IMG/VR virus record: IMGVR_UViG_3300010885_017642
Location: 1 to 27,739 of that record
Reading direction: 5' to 3' (one strand)
Length of the DNA: 27,739 nucleotides
Source: a virus
Position numbers and translations under genes: made by a program. Within the stretch, counting starts at the first letter, position 1, and every line of letters begins with the position of its first letter. Below the pieces are notes generated by a model that saw nothing but the letters and a program-made list of their open reading frames with translations, was not told the origin of the DNA and made no database searches. This document shows, piece by piece, positions 8,421 through 16,701 of this stretch.

Positions 8421-9382
8421 GGTGTTATATAAGCATTAATAATAGTTACCCAGCTATCCCCGTCTGGCTGGCGACTGTTTCCTACATGACGGACTGAATC
8501 CACAGTAAAGTTACCTTTAAAGCCATAGGTATATCTGTATTGAGAATAATTGTTTTGTATATTTAATACGGGTATACCCTTAGGAACAGTAATATATTGT
8601 CCTACTTCAATATCGTGTCGCATAACTACTTTTACTTGAATCATGTTTACCTTAATCCAAGTAATATTGCCAATAATGTCTGTAGAAGCTAATTGAGTAG
8701 TTTTGGTTGGCGTATAGGTATTGTCATACAACAAAAATCCTGTAGAAGTACTGGCAATACAAGCTCCTGAATAATCAGGATCAGGAAGCACTTGTTTGCT
8801 TAAAACATTTATTGCTTCACCAAAAGAAAGCAGATTTTTATAATTAAACCCCCACATATCTTCTGTATAAATTAAATTATCACTAAATTTACCGTTAATA
8901 GGGATTCCTGTATAACCAATAGATAAAGTTTGACGAACTGCTGATTCTAGAGTTTGATCCTTTTCCCAAAAAAAAGGAAGATTAAGATTTACATTAGGAT
9001 CATAAGTTGCTGGAATAACAACTAAATCTAGGCTAACTTCTGTGCCTTGCCAGTTGCCAAAACATTGAAAAATAGTGCCATCAATAATTAATCCAGCTTG
9101 TTTTGGATTAGCGTAGGGTAAACCCTTAGACATTCCTACTTCAATTTGTATTTTTGCAAAATTAAAATTTGAAGCTTGATTAATATAAGTAAACGGAACG
9201 CCTTTAAGCCTAATAAATCCATTTTGGGCTGGCTGATGATACCAAGTTTGAAATATATCAATTTCTATCAATAAAGCAGAGCCATTATTGGTTTTTGCTT
9301 GAGTTAGAGTACCAAAAGTAATTGGAGCAAAGCTAACTGCGCTTTGCTTTGTTGGACTGATAGTGACAGCATAATATCTCAT
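8417..9382 (-). CDS. Baseplate hub protein (gp27/gp44-like position)
   Basis: This 321-residue protein is encoded directly before the spike, with 4-base overlaps on both sides. It is beta-rich with few charged residues at the start (YYAVTISPTKQSAVSFAPITFG) and ends in VDSVRHVGNSRQPDGDSWVTII, the style of hub proteins whose last beta domain carries 'H.G....g.W.t'. A helical insert (NYKNLLSFGEAINVLSKQVL) lies in the middle. In comparable baseplates this gene encodes the hub trimer that bridges tail tube and spike. The call rests on order, size and these weak motifs. Confidence 0.7.
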   Translation of the reverse strand: MRYYAVTISPTKQSAVSFAPITFGTLTQAKTNNGSALLIEIDIFQTWYHQPAQNGFIRLKGVPFTYINQASNFNFAKIQIEVGMSKGLPYANPKQAGLIIDGTIFQCFGNWQGTEVSLDLVVIPATYDPNVNLNLPFFWEKDQTLESAVRQTLSIGYTGIPINGKFSDNLIYTEDMWGFNYKNLLSFGEAINVLSKQVLPDPDYSGACIASTSTGFLLYDNTYTPTKTTQLASTDIIGNITWIKVNMIQVKVVMRHDIEVGQYITVPKGIPVLNIQNNYSQYRYTYGFKGNFTVDSVRHVGNSRQPDGDSWVTIINAYITP

Positions 9383-9651
9383 GGAGTTATTTCAAAATTA
9401 CTGCTACTTACTCTATAAATCATTTTGGATGTTGTGAAATAACCAAATAACATATCAATATCATAATCATCTGGACTACCAATAATTGGTCTAGTTAAAA
9501 GCAAATTTCTTGCCGAATCATATATATTGAAATAATAGCGTGGCGAATAGTTGTTATAAACACAAACAACAACACAAGCCTTATTGTCTAAAGTGCAATT
9601 AAATTGAAAATTAGCAGTAGGGCTAGGATTAAAATTGATAATTGTTGTCAT
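9379..9651 (-). CDS. Baseplate plug-like small protein (DUF6983-type)
   Basis: This 90-residue all-beta protein has 4-base overlaps with the genes on both sides. The pattern FQFNCTLDNKACVVVCVYN ... YYFNIYDSARNLLLTRPI ... DIDMLFGYFTTSKMIY resembles the small proteins known from the cyanophage Pam3 baseplate as the plug and from many other phages as DUF6983. It would sit in the tail channel or on the hub and close it before infection. Two or three Cys residues occur near residues 19-30. Family resemblance is by eye from memory; the position before the hub agrees. Confidence 0.6.
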   Translation of the reverse strand: MTTIINFNPSPTANFQFNCTLDNKACVVVCVYNNYSPRYYFNIYDSARNLLLTRPIIGSPDDYDIDMLFGYFTTSKMIYRVSSSNFEITP

Positions 9652-10313
9652 CCCACAATACTTTCATTAGGCAATAAACTGTCATAAACAGGAACTTCTG
9701 TAGAAGTTGGCTGACCCCAAGGAGAATTTACATCTAAAGAAGCTGGTAAACCACCATCAAATTTAGACATTAAATTGCTTAAAAGTTGTTCTGCTCCAGA
9801 AACAGTTATCAATGGCTGTTTAAAATCCCATTGAAATAGATATTGAACTTGTTTGTCTGTAGGCGGAGTTACATCTCTAATATTGGTTAATAAACAATTA
9901 AAATAAGTAAAGGCAGGAGTAATTACTGTAAAAGTCCCACCAGAAAGAATATGGCTTTCTACTGCTATTTTTAAAGCTGTCAAAATTGCTTGTTTGTAAA
10001 TATATCCACCATGAGCTTGTGCAGGGCAAATCATCAACATAGAAATCTCTAATGGTTGTTGCACTACAGCATTTGCCGCTACTTGAAGGCTTGCAAACGG
10101 ATATTCTGCAATTTGCCAGTTTGCTAAAGAACCACCGGGAACTGGTTTATATTTTGCAAATAATCTACCACCTATAATACCCGGCACATCAAAGACTTCT
10201 GTAATAGCTGTAACTGGTAAATATCCGCCAATAAACTGTGCAATTCCGCCTTGAAAAATAATGGGCGCATCTTCATAAACGACTTCAAATATTGTTTGAC
10301 CTGTTGAACTCAT
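9648..10313 (-). CDS. Tail/baseplate protein between tape measure and hub
   Basis: The protein has 221 residues. It starts inside the end of the tape-measure gene (4-base overlap) and overlaps the plug gene. It is beta-rich with one helical segment (YIYKQAILTALKIAVESHIL) and a late Pro/Ser-rich tail (NSPWGQPTSTEVPVYDSLLP). Proteins in this slot, for example the tail-tube-tip or LysM-type connector proteins of contractile-tail phages, link the last tube ring to the hub. I recognise no LysM motif here, so only a structural, baseplate-proximal role can be supported. Confidence 0.6.
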   Translation of the reverse strand: MSSTGQTIFEVVYEDAPIIFQGGIAQFIGGYLPVTAITEVFDVPGIIGGRLFAKYKPVPGGSLANWQIAEYPFASLQVAANAVVQQPLEISMLMICPAQAHGGYIYKQAILTALKIAVESHILSGGTFTVITPAFTYFNCLLTNIRDVTPPTDKQVQYLFQWDFKQPLITVSGAEQLLSNLMSKFDGGLPASLDVNSPWGQPTSTEVPVYDSLLPNESIVG

Positions 10314-11866
10314 TGTTGTGTTGCTCCCGGTAAAGCATTAACAGTAGCATAAGTGCTACCACCTGTATTTTGAGTTACTATTACATTAAGGGTATTAGCA
10401 AATTGAACTCGTTTTTCCAAATTGGCGGTAGATTCTGCTGGTCTTTCATATCCTTTCATGAATACTTCAGCAGAACCAGCAGCAGTAGATTGTTTTTGTA
10501 AATCAGCATAAGCTTTTTTTTCTGTGTTTTTAAGTTCATACATAGTAAAGTCTATTTGTTCAGCCAAAGTGCTTGAACGAATATCTTTTCCATATACCTT
10601 TTTAAATAATTCCTGCCTATCAGGATGCCATTGACCAATTCCATAAGCTTTGCCATTGTCACCAACTGCGCCAATGTTTAAACCACTTTCTTGCAAGAAA
10701 TTACCAACAACTCCAGAAGCTTGTTCTTTAGTTAAACCATAATTCATAAAGGCTTTAGTGGCTACTGCCCCTAATTCTGTTTGATTTTTAGCACCACGAG
10801 CTGCTATATCAGTAGAATCACCAAAAACTTTTTCCCCAAACTGTCTTAAATCTTCTTTTCTATTACCTATAAATCCAAAAGTACCATTAATGAAATTAGC
10901 TAAATCTCTAAGAGCAGTAAATATTGCGGCAATATCTTCTTTAAATTCACCTTTATTAACATAATTAACAAAGCTTTCAATAGCTTTTTGCATTTCTCCA
11001 CTTTTAAGAAAAGCAGTAATAGCATCAGTCACAGTTTCAGACAATTTAATAAGTTCTGGAATAGCTCCTTCCAAAGCTTTTATAAATCCTGTTTCAAGTG
11101 TTTGACCTGATTCTCTTAATTTGTACCAAAAATCTTGCCATAGAGCACTTTGTTGATCTGAAACAGCTAATTTTTCACGATTTTTTTGATAAGCATCTAA
11201 AGTTTTAGTAAGTTCTTCTTTACTTAAACTGGATAACCTTCTCAATTCTTCCATAGTAAAGACTTGAGTTAATCCAGTAGCTTCAGCAAACTGTTGAGTT
11301 TTACCACCTTGTTTGAACAGTTCTATAGAATTTTTAATAATGGTAGGCAAAGCTTGTTCTGAAGTTTGCCCTTTTTGACCGCCTAAACGAGAATAAATTT
11401 GTTGACGACTTAAATCTGATTGAATATTGGCAAGATTTTCAAAAGTAGATTCTGGAGAGATATATCTTCCAAGAGTTGTTTCAGCGGCTCTCAAACCACC
11501 AGTAGTAATGCCATAACCTTGTGCTTTTTTACGATAATCACTAGCAGAAGCAGCTAATCCACCAAGACCAAATCCACCAACTGTTGCACTAATAGTTAAC
11601 CATTTACCAATAGAAATAGCACTAAAAGCAAGATTTTTGGCAATTGTGCCTGTTGTGGAAGCTACATCTTTTAAAGCTTGACCACCATCTTTTACAGCTT
11701 TGGTAAAGCTGTTTTGTTTTTTTTCTAAATCAGCAATTGTGCTACTAATTTTTGCCCAATCTTTGGGCATACTTTTGACAGCTTTTTGATACTTTTCAAA
11801 TTCTTTTTGAAATGCTTTGAATTTATCATCAAGTATGTCAATTTCAATAACCGACTTTGTTACCAT
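10310..11866 (-). CDS. Tape measure protein with C-terminal phage tail lysozyme domain
   Basis: The protein has 518 residues. Residues 1-70 are a Lys/Glu-rich coiled coil; 75-107 are a hydrophobic, glycine-rich segment that could insert in a membrane; 140-350 are helical. Residues about 365-480 match the phage tail lysozyme family: KAFMNYGLTKEQASGVVGNFLQ, Glu393 in LQESGLN as the likely acid, then GIGQWHPDR and MKGYERP. Tape measures set tail length and are ejected first, and the lysozyme would open peptidoglycan locally. At 518 residues it is short, implying a short tail, well under 80 nm. It lies 12 bases after the chaperone extension, the canonical order. Confidence 0.85.
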   Translation of the reverse strand: MVTKSVIEIDILDDKFKAFQKEFEKYQKAVKSMPKDWAKISSTIADLEKKQNSFTKAVKDGGQALKDVASTTGTIAKNLAFSAISIGKWLTISATVGGFGLGGLAASASDYRKKAQGYGITTGGLRAAETTLGRYISPESTFENLANIQSDLSRQQIYSRLGGQKGQTSEQALPTIIKNSIELFKQGGKTQQFAEATGLTQVFTMEELRRLSSLSKEELTKTLDAYQKNREKLAVSDQQSALWQDFWYKLRESGQTLETGFIKALEGAIPELIKLSETVTDAITAFLKSGEMQKAIESFVNYVNKGEFKEDIAAIFTALRDLANFINGTFGFIGNRKEDLRQFGEKVFGDSTDIAARGAKNQTELGAVATKAFMNYGLTKEQASGVVGNFLQESGLNIGAVGDNGKAYGIGQWHPDRQELFKKVYGKDIRSSTLAEQIDFTMYELKNTEKKAYADLQKQSTAAGSAEVFMKGYERPAESTANLEKRVQFANTLNVIVTQNTGGSTYATVNALPGATQQ

Positions 11867-11878
11867 TTTTATCCTCGA

Positions 11879-12181
11879 TTAAAAAATTGACTTATTATTT
11901 ATAGCCTTTATTAAATGTCTTTGACGATATTCTTGTACATCTACCCATTTATTACCAAATTCTTTCATAAATTCAGCAAAACCAACTGTGCTAAAAAAAT
12001 CTAGGATATAAGCAACGATTCCTTGACTTTCTTTCCAATAGGCTCTTTCTTGGTCAATATCGGCAAACCATTCATGTACTCCGTACAATCCGATGAGGTA
12101 AACACCCAATTTCGTAATGCCCCTGCCATCTCCAAGAAAGAATGTTTCAAGTCTTTCGGGGCTACCTTGGAGATTGCTGTA
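11879..12181 (-). CDS. -1 frame extension of the tail assembly chaperone
   Basis: This frame is open from just after a TGA at 12211-12209 to its stop at 11879, and overlaps the chaperone gene for about 200 bases. It lies in the -1 frame of the chaperone. If ribosomes slip on T TTT TTT (12187-12181), the fused product has 135 + 100 = 235 residues. The extension is helical and aromatic (EWFADIDQERAYWKESQG ... VGFAEFMKEFGNKW) and ends KAINNKSIF. A TTG at 12109 could start a separate 76-residue protein, but no clear ribosome site stands before it. A G/GT-type pair before the tape measure is the rule in long-tailed phages. Confidence 0.6.
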   Translation of the reverse strand, partial: YSNLQGSPERLETFFLGDGRGITKLGVYLIGLYGVHEWFADIDQERAYWKESQGIVAYILDFFSTVGFAEFMKEFGNKWVDVQEYRQRHLIKAINNKSIF

Positions 12182-12585
12182 AAAAAAACTAAGGCACTTA
12201 AAATCTCAGCTTCTTCATCCTCATCAATCATTTCTCTTTTAATGGCTATATCTAAAGGAATGGATTCCCATCCTTTTTCACCACAAATCAAAACATTAGT
12301 AAGCCTAACTATTTCATTTACCAAACCAAATTTAACTCCCCCTGCATTGTCCCAATTGCCAGCCTTTTGCGCTATTGATTTTAAGGCAGGATAGGCTAAT
12401 TGGGGTGCAGATAAGGCTAAATGGGCTTGATTAATACTATCAAAACATTGACTAAATACTTTGCCAAGCTCTAAATAAAACTGTTCAAATACAGACCGAT
12501 TAATCGAAGAAGAATGAACCTGAATTAATCCATTCTTTTCGGTCTGAACCTGCATCACAAGATTCAAATTCCGATCAATTTTCAC
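12001..12585 (-). CDS. Tail assembly chaperone (upstream frame, gpG-like)
   Basis: This 194-residue, mainly helical protein is encoded between the tail tube and the tape measure. The region DEDEEAEILSALVFFTAISK followed by LEMAGALRNWVFTSSDCTEYMNGLP resembles tail chaperones that I know from betaproteobacterial phages. Such proteins coat the tape measure during tail assembly and are absent from the virion. The start at 12585 has a purine-rich site in the 10-base gap after the tube gene. The next open frame overlaps it in -1, see the extension entry. Chaperone call is mainly by position and overlap architecture. Confidence 0.7.
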   Translation of the reverse strand: MKIDRNLNLVMQVQTEKNGLIQVHSSSINRSVFEQFYLELGKVFSQCFDSINQAHLALSAPQLAYPALKSIAQKAGNWDNAGGVKFGLVNEIVRLTNVLICGEKGWESIPLDIAIKREMIDEDEEAEILSALVFFTAISKVAPKDLKHSFLEMAGALRNWVFTSSDCTEYMNGLPILTKKEPIGKKVKESLLIS

Positions 12586-12595
12586 TTTTTATCCT

Positions 12596-13039
12596 TTAAG
12601 AAGCCGCATAAATACTAGAGTTAATGTTATAGACACCACGCAAGCGAATAACTAAACTTGCTTGAGTACCATCAAAAGGCATTTCTTGAACAGTTTGCAA
12701 TACACAATTGTTCAATTGAAATGCAGTTAAAGCTGTGCTATCTGGATAAACAGTTACAGAACCCATAGTAGTGTTTGTTTCTACTTGAGTTTTGTAAGCG
12801 TTACCTAATGCTTGAGTTCTGAGCAAGTGCATAGTTACTGTGCCATAAACATAAGGTTCAGGGCTGGTAACTGCACTTGTCATAGTACCAATCAATAGGG
12901 AAGTATCACCATCAAAAGCGATGCTAATAGCTTCTTTTGCCAGATAAGCGGATGTTACATTTAATTGAGGAAAATCTGCATAGACTACGCTGGCTAGTAG
13001 TCTATTTAATGTTCCTTGTATTACTTGTGGATTAGACAT
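12596..13039 (-). CDS. Tail tube protein
   Basis: This 147-residue beta-rich protein lies 9 bases after the sheath gene, the normal site of the tube gene in contractile tails. It begins MSNPQVIQGTLNRLLASVVYAD and shows alternating strands (LNVTSAYLAKEAISIAFDGD; PYVYGTVTMHLLRTQALGNAYK; TQASLVIRLRGVYNINS). Polymerised hexamer rings of this protein would form the inner tube through which DNA passes. Size agrees with tube proteins of about 120-170 residues. Assigned by order and fold-like pattern, with no single diagnostic motif. Confidence 0.75.
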   Translation of the reverse strand: MSNPQVIQGTLNRLLASVVYADFPQLNVTSAYLAKEAISIAFDGDTSLLIGTMTSAVTSPEPYVYGTVTMHLLRTQALGNAYKTQVETNTTMGSVTVYPDSTALTAFQLNNCVLQTVQEMPFDGTQASLVIRLRGVYNINSSIYAAS

Positions 13040-13048
13040 TATTTACTC

Positions 13049-14344
13049 CTAGACAGGGATATTAGATGCGGTTAAGTAGATGGTAATCTGCTCGAAACCT
13101 CTTAATGGAACAAAAGTTAAGCTTAAACCATTGTATGTTCCTGTTGCATAATCGCCCGGATTCTGGGAAATATAGGTCACAAAAGAAACAGCTTGAACTG
13201 ATGCTGGAGATAGGATTAAACCAAAAGCGATTCCGTTATTAACAGTTGCTTGAGCCACTTTTTGCAATGTATTAATACCAGCTTGATTGTAGAACAAAGG
13301 ATTAGTTGGTGTATTGCTACCATTAATAATTGCATTAGCTAAATAAAGCTCTACATTAATTGCAGTCCAATCTACTGAATACCAGTAATTAAAGGGATTC
13401 AAATCCATGAATGTTCCCCAGAAAATAATGGTATTACTAATTCCACCTTCTGCGCCAGTACCAATCCAATTCACTCCAGCAGCTTTTAACTGAGTTTGTA
13501 ATGAATTTGTTAATACATAGGGAGTTACACCATAAACATAAGTAAATGCTAATGGATGCGCTAAATTACTTGCATTTGGGTTATAACTTAAAGTTACCCA
13601 GAAAATGGCTGCAGCACTAAATTCGGTTACGGAAGCACTTGGACTTTGTAAAACTGTAAATACAGATTTTAAGTTTTCCCAAGCACTATAAGTAGCAATG
13701 GTAGTGGTTACATAAAAATATACTTGAGCAGTTGTTCCTGTATAGGCAAGAGCCATATCTGGAGCAGTAGGCTCAGTATCCCAAGTTTTAGGCAATAAAT
13801 AGCTATAAAACTGAATTTCAGGATTAGTAATATAAGCTGTTAATTCTGTTACTCCATCTGCTGGAGTTCCAATTCCTAGTTCAAGAATATAAACTGCTTG
13901 ATTTTTACCTTGTGCAAAGAATGTAGTAACCATAGCTACTAATTCTTGTACATCTTCCAAAGTAACTGAACCTTGAACTGTTACAACACCGGGATTAGAT
14001 GCTTTAGCATAAGTAAGGGTATTTGTTCCAGTAGAAGTTACTGCATAAGTACCGTTATAACCAGTAGGTGTTACACCAGAAATAATTGCTTCAACAATAT
14101 CTCCACTTGGGATTCCATGTGCAGTAGAAGTAGTTACTGTAACTACTCCAGTACTCCAAGCCATAGAAGAAATAGTTGTTGCACCTCTTAAAACAGGAGT
14201 TAAATCAGATACTTGCGTTAAAAGATATGGTGTTCCAGAAGGGAGTGTAGTACCACCCTGTGAAATTAAAGCACCAGTTCTTTGAAGCGAAGATGGTCTA
14301 GGAGCTACCTGTTGACTAACGCTTACATTGACAATATTTGGCAT
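13049..14344 (-). CDS. Contractile tail sheath protein (DUF3383-like)
   Basis: The protein has 431 residues. It begins MPNIVNVSVSQQVAPRPSSLQRTG, as in DUF3383-type sheath proteins. Residues about 57-127 are an inserted beta domain (STAHGIPSGDIVEAIISG ... YNGTYAVTS). From about 128 the sheath fold continues (LEDVQELVAMVTTFFAQG, VYILELGIG, FYSYLLPKTWD) and ends with the helical and beta section GLSLTFVPLRGFEQITIYLTASNIPV, the part that polymerises around the tube. Contraction of this sheath drives the tube into the host. It is followed after 9 bases by the tube gene. The insertion is shared in style with baseplate J. Confidence 0.85.
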   Translation of the reverse strand: MPNIVNVSVSQQVAPRPSSLQRTGALISQGGTTLPSGTPYLLTQVSDLTPVLRGATTISSMAWSTGVVTVTTSTAHGIPSGDIVEAIISGVTPTGYNGTYAVTSTGTNTLTYAKASNPGVVTVQGSVTLEDVQELVAMVTTFFAQGKNQAVYILELGIGTPADGVTELTAYITNPEIQFYSYLLPKTWDTEPTAPDMALAYTGTTAQVYFYVTTTIATYSAWENLKSVFTVLQSPSASVTEFSAAAIFWVTLSYNPNASNLAHPLAFTYVYGVTPYVLTNSLQTQLKAAGVNWIGTGAEGGISNTIIFWGTFMDLNPFNYWYSVDWTAINVELYLANAIINGSNTPTNPLFYNQAGINTLQKVAQATVNNGIAFGLILSPASVQAVSFVTYISQNPGDYATGTYNGLSLTFVPLRGFEQITIYLTASNIPV

Positions 14345-14357
14345 ATTAGCCCCCTAA

Positions 14358-14672
14358 TTAGATGTAGCTGATTGCTAAAACTTGACCAGTACCGATTTTA
14401 ATAACAATACCATTAGAAACAGGAAAGTCAATGTTATAAACACCAATAGTATTTGGGATTGCAGCAATTTCATTAGCAGCTCCAGCAGCGCCAATAGTTG
14501 CAGAATCATGCACAGTACTAGGTGCAGAACCAGCAGTAATTACTGAAACTTTAGCAACACGACCAGATGTAGTTTTAACTAAAGTATTTGCAGAAATATT
14601 AAAAAAAACATTTTGACCTTGAGCTGTAATAACAGCACCATTTTGAATTGTTGGGTTTGGGGTAATTGCCAT
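14358..14672 (-). CDS. Small beta-sandwich virion protein
   Basis: This 104-residue protein is low in charge and rich in Ile, Val, Thr, Ala and Asn. Motifs ITAGSAPSTVHDSATIGAAGAANEIAAIPNTIGV and FPVSNGIVIKIGTGQVLAISYI recur in small phage structural proteins, sometimes as a domain fused to fibre or decoration proteins. The start is well set: AAGGAG lies 8 bases before the ATG. The gene stands alone between the neck gene and the sheath with 52- and 13-base gaps, so it may be made at its own level. Likely a decoration or tail-terminus surface protein; exact role unknown. Confidence 0.72.
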   Translation of the reverse strand: MAITPNPTIQNGAVITAQGQNVFFNISANTLVKTTSGRVAKVSVITAGSAPSTVHDSATIGAAGAANEIAAIPNTIGVYNIDFPVSNGIVIKIGTGQVLAISYI

Positions 14673-14724
14673 TTGTAACTCCTTTTTACACTTGTTTTAG
14701 ATAACAACATATTACTACTTAATT

Positions 14725-15726
14725 TTAACTCGGAATAGTCCCTGCGGTAACTGTTATAAATGCGTGTTCAATAATTTTTCTTGCAATATCGTCAACTGTA
14801 CTTTGGAAGTAACTTACCTCAAAAGTAATAGTTTTCTTTTGAGCCATAATGCCAAGTTCAGATTGTGTCATTTTTTCATCTTGCATTACTGGCATATTCA
14901 TTAAGCCAATATTGTCTGTATTTCTACTGTAATCAAGAATATATTGCACAAAATTAAGGGCTTCATGATTACGGATGCCATAAATAGTAATTCTTACGGT
15001 ATCTTTAACTAATTGAGTGGGGCTACCATGAATATTCAATAAAGGAAAATCTTGCAATGCAGTAGTTGATCTAGGATCAATATCTACAGCGGCATAAGGC
15101 GGATGAATGTTTTGATCCACCAAATATGAGGGATACATAGGGAAAAATTGATTTAAACTAAGCCAAATTGGAAGGCTATTTGAAACAATTACGCTATTTG
15201 TATCAAATCCAGTCATTGAATCAATGATCTGAGTAGTCATTACTGAGTAAAGCGCATCACCCCTATAATGGTATAAATCAGCTTGTCTATAGAAGTTTTC
15301 CCTAGTATTGAAGGAAAAACGCATACCTTGATAGGTAGCTATATATTGAAATTGAGGATTAATTAAATTAAATTCATCAATTGATTCTAATGCAGTAAAA
15401 ATAATGTGATTAAAGACAGTTTGTCTATCTTCCAGCATTTGCACATTGCTGTTGTAATGGAACGAACCTTTAACAGTTACCTGTTTTGGTGGAACACCAG
15501 TAGGATAGTTGTTATAAAGCAGTCTGTTATATTGAGATGCGTTATAAAGGGCTGAATCAGTCATTAAACTGGCATTTACCCAAAATACATACCCATCTAA
15601 AGGCAATACAAGCTTTACATAGAGGGTAAAAGTAACTTCCTCATAATTGGATATAGTTTCTACGCCTTGAGCCAGCCCTGAAGCTAATTCTGGCTTTGCT
15701 CCTATGGTTTCTTCAATACTAGCCAT
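14725..15726 (-). CDS. Conserved neck/tail-completion structural protein, role unassigned
   Basis: The protein has 333 residues and its ATG overlaps the preceding stop by 1 base. It is rich in Tyr, Phe and Asn, has no signal or membrane segment, and ends in a strand-helix region (KKTITFEVSYFQSTVDDIARKIIEHAFITV). Features such as VFWVNASLMTDSALYNASQYN and NFYRQADLYHYRGDALYSV are characteristic but I cannot tie them to a named family. Lying between a head-completion-like gene and the sheath, it probably belongs to the neck or the tail terminator that caps the tube. Function is inferred from order. Confidence 0.6.
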   Translation of the reverse strand: MASIEETIGAKPELASGLAQGVETISNYEEVTFTLYVKLVLPLDGYVFWVNASLMTDSALYNASQYNRLLYNNYPTGVPPKQVTVKGSFHYNSNVQMLEDRQTVFNHIIFTALESIDEFNLINPQFQYIATYQGMRFSFNTRENFYRQADLYHYRGDALYSVMTTQIIDSMTGFDTNSVIVSNSLPIWLSLNQFFPMYPSYLVDQNIHPPYAAVDIDPRSTTALQDFPLLNIHGSPTQLVKDTVRITIYGIRNHEALNFVQYILDYSRNTDNIGLMNMPVMQDEKMTQSELGIMAQKKTITFEVSYFQSTVDDIARKIIEHAFITVTAGTIPS

Positions 15727-16193
15727 TATTCAATCCAAACTTTAGTGGAAGCTTCAAATATGCCTGTATCAATAAAAGATGGTCTACGAACACCAGTTTT
15801 AACCCTTTTAAATTTTTGACCTTTACGAACTTTTGTAGGAGTTTTTCCACTCATTGTTCTAGTAGAAATACCTTCTAAAGCCGCTTGAGTAGGTACTCCA
15901 GCTACTTTTCCTGCTAATTCTTCTTGATAAATAAACTTTTTAAGCCCAAGAGTAAGTTCTTGCCCTGCTGCATCAAACGGGTTTTTTGCAACATGACCTG
16001 TTGCAACAAAAGTTTCAAACGCTCCTGCAAGAGCTTCAGATAGTTCATGTTCAATATCCTTTTGGTGCATTTCAACATAAGAAGAAAATAAAGTGTATTT
16101 TTCTTCCAAAATCTTTCCTAAACCGTAGGAAGTAATTCCATTTGGTTCAGTTACCTCAACAACGCCTAACTTTAGCTTCAACTTAATCCCCAA
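15726..16193 (-). CDS. Neck or head-tail joining protein
   Basis: This 155-residue basic protein overlaps the upstream gene by 16 bases and the downstream gene by 1 base. It has a helical acidic middle (EKYTLFSSYVEMHQKDIEHELSEALAG cut here for length) and a Lys/Arg-rich stretch (KTPTKVRKGQKFKRVKTGVRR) followed by PSFIDTGIFEASTKVWI. That last phrase is a signature I recall from phage neck and minor tail proteins of the HK97 gp10 type ('fidTG.y..s...wi'). It probably joins head and tail. Family level call is tentative. Confidence 0.6.
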   Translation of the reverse strand: MGIKLKLKLGVVEVTEPNGITSYGLGKILEEKYTLFSSYVEMHQKDIEHELSEALAGAFETFVATGHVAKNPFDAAGQELTLGLKKFIYQEELAGKVAGVPTQAALEGISTRTMSGKTPTKVRKGQKFKRVKTGVRRPSFIDTGIFEASTKVWIE

Positions 16194-16636
16194 AGTGTTC
16201 CAAGGGTTTGCATAAATGCTATAGCTTGTCTGCCATAAGGATCTTTAATTCTTTGTAAATCAAGTAATCCAAGGTCTTGCAGTCCATGTCCTACAGCTAA
16301 AGTTTCACTTGTAGATACATCTGAAGCTGAAGTTACTACGCCAGCAATAAAATTATTAATGCCATAAGCTTTTCTAGCATCAGCAAAAAATGTTTGTCCG
16401 GGTAAGTCTTGTTGAAATTGCAACAGTTGACTACCAGCCCAGTTGTAAACTGTTAAGGTATAAATGTCTTTTAAAGTATTAGCAAAGTCAGTAGGCACTA
16501 GGTCTAAAGCTACCGTATATGCGTAGTTCCAGCCCGGATCGGTTGGTGACATAGCGGTAGTGGGGATGCCCATAACGGCATAAGCCCATTCAATAAAGCC
16601 ATCAAGTGTTGGTGGGGAAACTATGGGGTCTGCCAT
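16178..16636 (-). CDS. Head-tail connector-like protein
   Basis: This 152-residue protein begins with PPTLDGFIEWAYAVMGIPTTAMSPTD and continues as helices (NYAYTVALDLVPTDFANTLKDIYTLTVYN; QQDLPGQTFFADARKAYGIN; LDLQRIKDPYGRQAIAFMQTLG). Small helical proteins with this start occur in the adaptor position of similar phages. It starts a new cluster after a terminator-like hairpin, with GGGATGG about 8-10 bases before the ATG serving as ribosome site. It overlaps the next gene by 16 bases. The role is inferred from position between capsid and neck genes. Confidence 0.58.
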   Translation of the reverse strand: MADPIVSPPTLDGFIEWAYAVMGIPTTAMSPTDPGWNYAYTVALDLVPTDFANTLKDIYTLTVYNWAGSQLLQFQQDLPGQTFFADARKAYGINNFIAGVVTSASDVSTSETLAVGHGLQDLGLLDLQRIKDPYGRQAIAFMQTLGTLWGLS

Positions 16637-16673
16637 AAAACCATCCCTGTAAATTGTTTTCTGTATTCTAAAA

Positions 16674-16699
16674 CAAAAAAGCCCCCTAAGGGGCTTATT
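16674..16699 (-). terminator. Rho-independent terminator after the MELY-protein gene
   Basis: On the minus strand AAGCCCC-TTAG-GGGGCTT (stem 16679-16685 with 16690-16696) is followed by TTTTT-rich sequence (TTTTTTG). It begins 6 bases after the stop codon at 16702, so it ends the transcript carrying that gene. Confidence 0.85.
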
Positions 16700-16701
16700 T
16701 A

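Noticed and set aside
12023-12394. Plus-strand ORFs such as 12023-12394, 16744-17127 and 21132-21380
   Set aside because: They are antisense shadows of well-supported minus-strand genes, with no ribosome sites or family motifs.
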